Source: Desulfofundulus australicus DSM 11792 (GTDB lineage: Bacteria; Bacillota; Desulfotomaculia; Desulfotomaculales; Desulfovirgulaceae). From it: a stretch of DNA of 48,186 nucleotides. Positions 35,485 to 42,122 of the stretch are shown in pieces; positions within the stretch are counted from its first letter, which is position 1, and every line of letters starts with the position of its first letter. The position numbers and the translations under genes are program-made. Below the pieces are notes generated by a model. It worked only from the letters and a program-made list of their open reading frames with translations, was not told where the DNA came from and made no database searches. Location: contig NZ_FQUW01000020.1 in the NCBI RefSeq assembly GCF_900129285.1, forward strand, positions 1 through 48,186, written 5' to 3'.

Positions 35485-35919
35485 TTAACCCTGTCCCGCG
35501 CACCTGGCGGCCATTACAGTCTTCACCCGTTCTACCAGAAAATCAATTAAATGGGGCAGCGGCTCGGCAACCACCCCCACTATCTCTACATTGGAGCGAT
35601 TCAGGTGTAAAAGAATCTTTCTCGCCGGGCTCTTCGCCACCGCTTCGGCCATGGCGGGGGTAAATTCCCCCAGCATGCTGTGGGGCATCAATAAGGAAAT
35701 GGTTCCCACAATAATGTCCACCTTATCCGCATTGTAAATAACGGCATTTTCGCCGCTGGCCGCATCGTTGGCCCCTGCCTTAAGCATCAAAGCCGCCGCC
35801 ATGGCGTTGGTACCCAGGGCGATGATTTCCACATCGTCCCTGGGCAGGGCCTTCCGCAACTTTTCCACGATGACCCGCCCGATGCCCCCGCCCTGCCCGT
35901 CAATTACCGCAATACGCAT
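35485..35919 (-). CDS. DUF3842 family protein
   Basis: 144 residues with N-terminal IDGQGGGIGRVIVEKLR, a Rossmann-like glycine-rich start, and LGTNAMAAALMLKAGA, as in DUF3842. The function is unknown; the family is common in anaerobic Bacillota. It lies 35 bases upstream of chlD on the same strand and is probably cotranscribed with the chelatase genes. Confidence 0.85.
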   Translation of the reverse strand: MRIAVIDGQGGGIGRVIVEKLRKALPRDDVEIIALGTNAMAAALMLKAGANDAASGENAVIYNADKVDIIVGTISLLMPHSMLGEFTPAMAEAVAKSPARKILLHLNRSNVEIVGVVAEPLPHLIDFLVERVKTVMAARCAGQG

Positions 35920-35950
35920 AACTTTTTGTTCCTCCGGCTTAAAAAAGAAA

Positions 35951-36171
35951 TGGGCGGCATGTGGGGGTGACCGCTCCCCACATGCCAGGACGAAAGGAGG
36001 TGGGCATACAGGGTTGACCAGACCACTGTATACCCTTCAGGAAGGGGCCAGACCTGTTTACCGGGGATCCCGTCCGGTAAACAGGTACAGGGTTAAAGCT
36101 AACGCCAAGGTTTAGCTTGGAACCCCCCAGGTCAATTGCGGCTGACGCCGCACCGCCTGCCCGGGGCAGGC
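35951..36171. repeat. Multi-hairpin repeat, copy B
   Basis: Same order of stems as 13405-13629: GGCATGTGGGG/CCCCACATGCC, spacer GGACGAAAGGAGG, CATACAG/CTGTAT, then ACCTGTTTACCGG pairing with CCGGTAAACAGGT around GGATCCCGT, then AAGCTAA/TTTAGCTT. Base changes between the copies keep the pairing. An extra GCCTGCCC/GGGCAGGC hairpin is present here only. It separates the propeller gene from the DUF3842-chlD operon. Confidence 0.7.
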
Positions 36172-36232
36172 AAAAATAAGAAAACCATGAAAGCCTGCCC
36201 TCCTCCCTGGAGGGAAACAGCACCTTCATGGT
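36172..36232 (-). terminator. Terminator-like hairpin, copy 3 of 4
   Basis: AACCATGAA/TTCATGGTT with an inner CTCC/GGAG stem, then TTTTCTTATTTTT on the minus strand, abutting repeat copy B just as copy 2 abuts repeat copy A. It lies about 130 bases past the propeller gene stop, so it could terminate that transcript. Confidence 0.6.
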
Positions 36233-36363
36233 TGCCTGTACTCTAAACTTTGAATTCAATTGCCGAATAGTGATCCTTACATAGTCCCTGAAGCCAGGCG
36301 GCTTCTGCCGCCCATTAATTACATAAAAATTGTTCGCCATTAAATTCAAAGTTCCTGCTGCCC

Positions 36364-37671
36364 CTACAAATTTTTTCTCCCCTGTTTTGCTCCCCTCCTT
36401 TTCAGGGTAAAAATCAAAGCCAGGCCGGCAATGGCGGCTCCTGCCCCGGTGAACAGCAATAAGGGAGTATTCCATGTTCCGGTCCCCTCTAATTTCAGCA
36501 ACAAAATCTCACTCCCGGCACCTTTTTCCATCCCCTTTCTCCCCGCCACAACATACCCGCCGTCTTTTGACTGCTGGATGCTGTAGCCGCTGTTGCATCC
36601 GGCGCCGGCGATGGTCTTCTCCCAGACAGGATCGCCGTTTTTGTCTGCTTTCACCACCCAGGTATCGTAGCCGCCCCTGGCGGATTCTTTTTTACCCGCC
36701 AGGATATACCCGCCATCCCCGGTCCTGCGGACGGCATAAGCTGAACCGGCACTCTGGCCCCCGTACGTCTTTTCCCAGAGCAAATTTCCATCAGGGTCAA
36801 CCCCGGCCAGGTAAGGCGCCAGAATCCCGCCCTGCCCGCCGGTAATCTCCTTCTCGCCGGCAATCACATAGCCACCACCTGTGGAGGGAGCCAGGGACCA
36901 GCCGTAATCCGACCCCCTGCCGCCGTATGTCTTCTGCCAGATCAGCCGTCCATTTCTGTCCGTTCGCAGGAGGTATACGTCGGGATTTCCGTTACCAAAG
37001 GATTCAGCATTACCTGCAATGAGATAACCGCCGTCATCCATCTCCAGCACGGCATAACCGCAATCGGAACCCTTACCGCCGTATGTTTTTTCCCAGAGCT
37101 TCTTACCGGAAGAATCCAGCTTGATCAGGTAGACGTCATATATGCCCGCGCCAAAGGACTCCGTACCCCCGGCCAGGATGAAGCCACCGTCTTTTGTCTG
37201 CTGCACGGACCAGGCATAGTCGCAATACCGGCCGCCGAAGTTACGTTCCCACAAGGGCTCGCCCTTTTCATCCGTCCGCACCACATAAACATCGTGGTCA
37301 TAGCCGTTTCTGGATTTTGTATCCCCAACAATGATAAAACCGCCGCCGCGGACTTCTTGGACACAGTAACCGCAGCTGTAGCCATTGCCCTTGAATACTT
37401 TCTGCCACAGCCTGTTCCCTTTACGGTCCATCCGGGCAAGGAAAACGTCAGAACCCCCTTCCCCGGACTCGATCCAGCCGGTGCAGACATATCCTCCGTC
37501 CCCTGTCCGGGCCACACAGCGGGCCTCACCCTTACCCGGGGAAAAGGCCCACTCTACCGCCGGAGCCCGCCCGGGAGCTGCTTCTACCTGCCCGGGAAAA
37601 ATTAATCCTGCAGCGGCCAGGCAAAAGGGCAGTAAGAACAGGAAAAACAAAAACGGCCTTCTCATAAACAA
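36364..37671 (-). CDS. Membrane-anchored beta-propeller protein
   Basis: 435 residues. The signal peptide is RPFLFFLFLLPFCLAAAG. About seven propeller blades of ~50 residues follow, each with a GGG(Y/F)(I/V)(I/L)AG strand, a DVY(L/V) strand, a Gly-rich turn and a LWEKTYGG strand. The C-terminal membrane segment (LLLFTGAGAAIAGLALIF) is followed by a basic tail. It is an extracellular surface-anchored protein of unknown ligand. A TTG start at 37671 has GGAGGG 9 bases upstream; an ATG two codons later is possible. It lies downstream of the ECF operon, beyond the solitary riboswitch-like arm. Confidence 0.8.
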   Translation of the reverse strand: MFMRRPFLFFLFLLPFCLAAAGLIFPGQVEAAPGRAPAVEWAFSPGKGEARCVARTGDGGYVCTGWIESGEGGSDVFLARMDRKGNRLWQKVFKGNGYSCGYCVQEVRGGGFIIVGDTKSRNGYDHDVYVVRTDEKGEPLWERNFGGRYCDYAWSVQQTKDGGFILAGGTESFGAGIYDVYLIKLDSSGKKLWEKTYGGKGSDCGYAVLEMDDGGYLIAGNAESFGNGNPDVYLLRTDRNGRLIWQKTYGGRGSDYGWSLAPSTGGGYVIAGEKEITGGQGGILAPYLAGVDPDGNLLWEKTYGGQSAGSAYAVRRTGDGGYILAGKKESARGGYDTWVVKADKNGDPVWEKTIAGAGCNSGYSIQQSKDGGYVVAGRKGMEKGAGSEILLLKLEGTGTWNTPLLLFTGAGAAIAGLALIFTLKRRGAKQGRKNL

Positions 37672-37784
37672 AGCATTCTGCCCTCCTTCTCTAAAATATG
37701 TTAATATATGGCAAATCCGTTATAACAAGGATGCACTGTCCGGAGCAAATGACGCAGGCACACGCCGGTAACAGCACCCGGCAA

Positions 37785-37880
37785 CCCAGCACTCACCGGC
37801 AAAGATGCTCATTCTAAGCCTGCTATGGCAAGATAGTAAGTGCAGGCCTTTCCAGTATAGCTTTTTCAGTGAGTGCTGGG
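37785..37880. repeat. Stand-alone copy of the riboswitch peripheral arm
   Basis: CCCAGCACTCAC and GTGAGTGCTGGG are perfect 12-bp inverted arms around about 72 bases. The same arms (CCAGCACTCA/TGAGTGCTGG), with nearly equal spacing (74-76), form the peripheral stem of cobalamin riboswitches 1-3 in this window. No other riboswitch block is present here. It follows the ECF S-component gene. Confidence 0.75.
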
Positions 37881-37920
37881 CGGCTCAGCTCTCAAGGATG
37901 TATGCGGATTCTTCTCCTTA

Positions 37921-38544
37921 TCATCTTTCCAGATAATGTATGTTCATCTTCTTATGGAAATATTGCAGAATCTTCAAGGTCTGGTGCCCCAGGGCGGCAC
38001 AGAAGAAAAGATTGCCGGCAGCCCGCAGGGAATCGAAGCTAAAACCCGCCGCCCAGGTGAGAAAATAGGTCTGCCAGGTCAGGGGGCGCATAAAGACGGT
38101 CCACTGCCAGACATCCATGATGGCCCCGTAAAGGTAGCCCCAGAGGAAGCAGACTGCGGTCAGGGTTCTGTTTCCCGCCTGTGGGAGCAGGGCTTTGACC
38201 ACCGCTCCGGAAACACCCACCAGCCCCCAGCAGAGCATCTGCCAGGGCGTCCAGGATCCCTGCCCCATAAAGAAGTTGGAAATCAAAGGGGTCATGGCCC
38301 CTGTAAAGAAGCCGACCCGCGCACCATAGACAAATCCCGTTATCTCCACCAGAAACATGGTGGGCTGCAGAAATAAAAGACCCACTCCCGTCACCGACCG
38401 GCCGGCCGCACAGAGGGCGGCCAGCACGGCAATAACCGATACCTGCCGGGAGTCCAGCGCTCCTTTTTTCTCCATGGCGGACAAAAGCAATAAAACGGCA
38501 AGAATGCCGGTCAATGTGGTGTACAGCCCCCAGCTCGTCCCCAT
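37921..38544 (-). CDS. ECF transporter S component (corrinoid-related by context)
   Basis: 207 residues, about six membrane segments (LYTTLTGILAVLLLLSA, VSVIAVLAALCAAGRSV, GFVYGARVGFFTGAMTPL, LCWGLVGVSGAVVKALLP, YLYGAIMDVWQWTVF). Small integral proteins of this kind bind the substrate and dock on the EcfT-EcfAA' module; both are encoded just upstream, the ATPase gene overlapping by 34 bases. Sequence alone does not give the substrate. The two B12 riboswitches and the DUF4430 genes point to cobalamin or a precursor. Confidence 0.8.
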   Translation of the reverse strand: MGTSWGLYTTLTGILAVLLLLSAMEKKGALDSRQVSVIAVLAALCAAGRSVTGVGLLFLQPTMFLVEITGFVYGARVGFFTGAMTPLISNFFMGQGSWTPWQMLCWGLVGVSGAVVKALLPQAGNRTLTAVCFLWGYLYGAIMDVWQWTVFMRPLTWQTYFLTWAAGFSFDSLRAAGNLFFCAALGHQTLKILQYFHKKMNIHYLER

Positions 38545-40265
38545 ATGGCCTTCTCTCCCGTGCTTTTGATTAAGACGGCCGGTTTAGCGGCCAGAAGCGG
38601 CCCAAGCTGTTCCTGCGCTTCGGCAAAGGTGAGCACTCCATCGCAAATGCCCCGGCACAACTTGCTGATCTGCGGAGAATAAAATACAGATCTTCCCAAC
38701 ACCGCGTGCTTTTCCCCGTCGGCGACAATCCTTCCCGCAAACATCATCACCACTCTTCCGGCAAACTCGGCCGCAAACTCCACATCGTGGGTCACCACGA
38801 TTACCGTTTTGCCCTTTGCGGCCTCCTCCTGCAGAAAATGTCCCAGTTCCGACTTTAAACCCAAATCAACCCCCCTGGTGGGTTCATCTAAAATGATCAA
38901 ACCGGGGCCGGTAACCAGAACGGAAGCTAAAGCCACCCTCTGCCTTTCCCCGCTGCTCAGGTCCCGGGGATTTCGCCGGCGGTAGGGCTCCAGCTGCAGC
39001 CTGTGCAGGATCTCATCCACCTGCCCCCGGTCTTTTAAGCCGAAATTACGCATGGTGAAAAGCAGCTCATCTTCCACCGTCTCCTGGAAGAGATAGTCGT
39101 TAGGGTTCTGGGATAAGTAGGCGGTAAACTTTCTGATCTCTTTAAAACCATTCCGGCCCACCTCTTTTCCCTGCACATAAACCCTGCCCCGGCCCGGCCT
39201 GAGCAAACCCACCATGATCTTGAGCAGGGTCGATTTACCGGCGCCGTTTTCCCCCAGGATGGCCACAAATTCCCCTTCTTTTATATCAAGACTGATATCT
39301 TTTAAAACCTCCTGACCGCCCGGATAACCAAACCATACATTTTTCAAGCTGATAATGCTATTTTTCTCAGCTCTTTTTATATTAGAATTATGGTTACGGC
39401 GGGGAACATCTGGTTTCGTAACGGCTATATTTCCTTTTAGGTAAGACTGTAAGAGTTCCCGGCCTTCCTTTACCGTAACGGGTACAACCGGCGAGTTGAG
39501 GCAGGCAAAAAACCTGGCCACAGGCGGCACAAAAGGAAGTCCCCTTCTGACTGCTTCCCGGGCTCCCTCGGCGGCACTGCCGTGGCAGATAATTTCGCCC
39601 CCGGCCATGAGCAGCACCCGGTCTGCTAAATGAAAACATCTTTCCAGCCTCTGCTCAACCATGATTACCGTAAAGCCCATTTCTTCATTAAGCCTTTTCA
39701 CCACATTCAGGATTTCTTCCGCCGAGACGGGATCCAGCTGGGAGGTGGGTTCGTCAAGAATAAGCACACGGGGCTGCATGGCCAGCACGGAAGCCAGCGC
39801 CAGCTTCTGTTTCTGGCCGCCGGAGAGACTGGCTGTAAAGGCCTGCTGAACCGGGGATAGATTCATGAAACTGACCACTTCGGCAACCCGGCGCGACATC
39901 TCGTCAGGTGGTAACCCCAGGTTTTCCAGGCCAAAGGCTATTTCCGCCTCCACACAGCTCTGTACAATTTGCTTTTCCGGATCCTGAAAGACCATGCCCA
40001 CTTCCCGGGCCAGTTTGCGGCGGTCCAGCGTCCGGATCTCTCTACCCCTGAAGAAAACCTTGCCCCCGATACGCCCCCCGTAAAAGTCGGGTATCAGGCC
40101 CGCCAGCACCCTGGCCAGGGTGGATTTGCCCGAACCGGAACCGCCTGTAACAAGGAGAAACTCTCCTTCCCGGATTTCCAGGCTGATATTTTTCAGGGCG
40201 GGTTTTTCCGTTCCGGGATAGTAATAGGTCAGATTTTCGACTTTAAAAAGCGGCAATGCTTCCAC
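38511..40265 (-). CDS. ECF transporter double ATPase (EcfA-EcfA' fusion)
   Basis: 584 residues holding two complete ABC ATPase domains. N-half: Walker A GGSGSGKST, LSGGQKQKLALASVL, DEPTSQLDP. C-half: GENGAGKST, LSSGERQRVALASVL, DEPTRGVDLG, THDVEFAAEF. EcfA1 and EcfA2 are normally separate genes; here they are fused, as in some clostridia. The GTG at 40265 has AAGGGG immediately upstream, and a TTG three codons in has better spacing. Overlaps ecfT by 37 bases. Confidence 0.9.
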   Translation of the reverse strand: MEALPLFKVENLTYYYPGTEKPALKNISLEIREGEFLLVTGGSGSGKSTLARVLAGLIPDFYGGRIGGKVFFRGREIRTLDRRKLAREVGMVFQDPEKQIVQSCVEAEIAFGLENLGLPPDEMSRRVAEVVSFMNLSPVQQAFTASLSGGQKQKLALASVLAMQPRVLILDEPTSQLDPVSAEEILNVVKRLNEEMGFTVIMVEQRLERCFHLADRVLLMAGGEIICHGSAAEGAREAVRRGLPFVPPVARFFACLNSPVVPVTVKEGRELLQSYLKGNIAVTKPDVPRRNHNSNIKRAEKNSIISLKNVWFGYPGGQEVLKDISLDIKEGEFVAILGENGAGKSTLLKIMVGLLRPGRGRVYVQGKEVGRNGFKEIRKFTAYLSQNPNDYLFQETVEDELLFTMRNFGLKDRGQVDEILHRLQLEPYRRRNPRDLSSGERQRVALASVLVTGPGLIILDEPTRGVDLGLKSELGHFLQEEAAKGKTVIVVTHDVEFAAEFAGRVVMMFAGRIVADGEKHAVLGRSVFYSPQISKLCRGICDGVLTFAEAQEQLGPLLAAKPAVLIKSTGEKAIWGRAGGCTPH

Positions 40266-41158
40266 CCCTTGCTCAGGATAAGCGGTACTGACAGGTAAAA
40301 TAACACAATGAAAAGGACCGCCAGAGTCGTGCCGTCTTTAATAAGAAAGTCCGCCTCCGGGTAAAAGCTGTACCGGCCGTAGCCGTAACGCAACCCCCAT
40401 ACTGCCGCCGACAGGGCCAGCAGGCTGCCGCCGAGACAGAAGAGATCCCGGGGCCTGAGGATATTCCGGCTGTACACGGAACGCCTGCCGCTGCCAAAGG
40501 CCCTGGCCTGCATGGACTCGGCAATCTCCATGGCGTCCTCCAGGGAGGATAAAAGCAGCACGTTATATAAACCGGAGTATTTCTTTGCCCGCTGCCACAG
40601 GCTGCCCGTGTCAAAGTCGACGCCCCGCAGCTGCTGCACTTCCCTGATCCTCTGCAGGTCCCTGACCATGGTGGGAAACAGCCGCGTGGCCAGGGTAATC
40701 ACCAGGACTGATTTACCGGCCACTCTGGAAAAAAGATTCAACACCCTGTCCGGGTTGATCATCAGGTTATACAGGCAAAAAATGCTGATGATGACCAGAA
40801 GCCTCAGGCTGGAAGCGGCGCCGAAATAGATTGCCTCCATGGATATGTCCAGCTTCCCCAGAAAGGGAACTGCCGGACCGTGCCAGATGATGGTTTTGCC
40901 GGCCCGGATCACCAGGGGGTTGACCATCATCACCACCAGCATTAAAAAGACCCCTGCTTTTAAAAATCCCTCCCAGGCATCCAGGCCGTCCACTTCCCTG
41001 ATCAGGAGGGCAAGCAGGAGAAAGAGCGCCAGCAGATACAGGGGATGATCGTAGATCAGGCTCAGGATGAGGAGCACCAGAAGATAAACCAGGACCGTGG
41101 CCGGGTGAAAGCTCTGCAGGAAAAGCCCCTTTTCCCGGTAAAAAAGCCTGTTGAACAT
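40229..41158 (-). CDS. ecfT: ECF transporter transmembrane component EcfT
   Basis: 309 residues with about six membrane segments and the two cytoplasmic coupling motifs of EcfT: LRGVDF within VQQLRGVDFDTG, and QARAFGSGRRS (Ala-Arg-Gly type), which contact the ATPases. Start ATG at 41158 after AAGGGG. It follows the membrane-anchored DUF4430 gene by 12 bases and is coupled to the fused ATPase gene, so it is one operon. Confidence 0.9.
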   Translation of the reverse strand: MFNRLFYREKGLFLQSFHPATVLVYLLVLLILSLIYDHPLYLLALFLLLALLIREVDGLDAWEGFLKAGVFLMLVVMMVNPLVIRAGKTIIWHGPAVPFLGKLDISMEAIYFGAASSLRLLVIISIFCLYNLMINPDRVLNLFSRVAGKSVLVITLATRLFPTMVRDLQRIREVQQLRGVDFDTGSLWQRAKKYSGLYNVLLLSSLEDAMEIAESMQARAFGSGRRSVYSRNILRPRDLFCLGGSLLALSAAVWGLRYGYGRYSFYPEADFLIKDGTTLAVLFIVLFYLSVPLILSKGWKHCRFLKSKI

Positions 41159-41170
41159 CCCGGCACCCCT

Positions 41171-41944
41171 TTACTTTTTGCTTACCAGGTCTTCCCACCG
41201 GGGAGGTGGCTGGTCCATGCTCCTGCTGTACCACCAGATTACTTTGTCCCCCGTTTTTACCGGGTGCTTGCTGGCCATGTGCATGGGCACCTCGCCGTTT
41301 ACCGAATACATCCACCCGGCCATACCGCTGCAGGCCTGGCCGCCAATGGAATCCACAAAATCGGGCCAGGCCGGTTTCATGGCGTAGGGAAGACCGGTGG
41401 CCTCCAGGGCGCCCAGGGCGGTGACCCCCCACCTGCTGTCCGTTTCAACAGTAACCTGCGCCGGTCTGAAAAGGAACTCATCATTTTTCCCGATGACGGC
41501 CACCCAGACCCTGCATCCGGCTTGATCTTCCGGTGCAGCAGAAGCATTTTTAGCCGGCTCACCAGAAGAAGCACTTTCATCCGGCCCGCCAGAAGCCGTA
41601 CTCTGCCGGGAAGCAGCGGCAGATTGCTTGCTCTGGCCGCCGCCCGCCGCCCCGGCTTTTTCTCTGGCCGCAGGTGACGGGCTTGGTGTTGATTCGCCGG
41701 AAGAACGGGTTGTACTTATTCCGGCAGAAGGTTGACCGGAACCGGCGGCGGGCTGGCTCTGCGCAGGAGCATTTTCCTGTTCGGTTGCACTGCAGTTAGT
41801 TGTCTGGCTGCCGGTTACCTGGCTGCTATAAGCCTGCCGGTATTGCTGCTGGGAACTGAAAACTTTGTGCATGTAAAGGGCTGGGCCCAGCACCCCGGCC
41901 AGGATCGCCAGCAGACCAATAAGATAAATGAGTTTGCGCTTCAT
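41171..41944 (-). CDS. Membrane-anchored DUF4430 (transcobalamin C-terminal-like) protein
   Basis: 257 residues. An N-terminal membrane anchor (LIYLIGLLAILAGVLGPALY), then a Ser/Pro/Gln/Gly-rich linker of about 110 residues (extended, as in surface-tethered proteins), then a DUF4430 domain (145-254): WVAVIGKNDEFLFRPAQV, WGVTALGALEATGLPY, CSGMAGWMYSVNGEVP, GDKVIWWYSRSMDQPPP. Pfam DUF4430 is the bacterial relative of the C-terminal beta domain of transcobalamin/intrinsic factor, which closes over the B12 ligand. The gene directly precedes ecfT. I infer that it hands the ligand from the surface proteins to the ECF S component. Confidence 0.85.
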   Translation of the reverse strand: MKRKLIYLIGLLAILAGVLGPALYMHKVFSSQQQYRQAYSSQVTGSQTTNCSATEQENAPAQSQPAAGSGQPSAGISTTRSSGESTPSPSPAAREKAGAAGGGQSKQSAAASRQSTASGGPDESASSGEPAKNASAAPEDQAGCRVWVAVIGKNDEFLFRPAQVTVETDSRWGVTALGALEATGLPYAMKPAWPDFVDSIGGQACSGMAGWMYSVNGEVPMHMASKHPVKTGDKVIWWYSRSMDQPPPRWEDLVSKK

Positions 41945-41958
41945 GGAATCACCCCATG

Positions 41959-42066
41959 GTAAATATTCAGTGAACCCGGTTGGATGCGGCGCTGTCCCCG
42001 CTCACTCCAGTGCTCCGCGCCGACAGCACCGCATCTTTCTCATTAACGGTTTTTTTGAATATTTAC
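41959..42066. repeat. Nested palindrome between two DUF4430 genes
   Basis: Outer 11-bp perfect arms GTAAATATTCA/TGAATATTTAC enclose an inner stem GATGCGGCGCTGTC/GACAGCACCGCATC with one mismatch and a GC-rich loop. It occupies most of the 178-base gap inside the operon, so it would form a long two-tier hairpin in the mRNA. The function is not apparent. Confidence 0.7.
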
Positions 42067-42122
42067 ATTGTCCCCGGTCCGACCGGCTTACTCGCCCTCA
42101 CTCCCATAGCCACATGGAAGTA

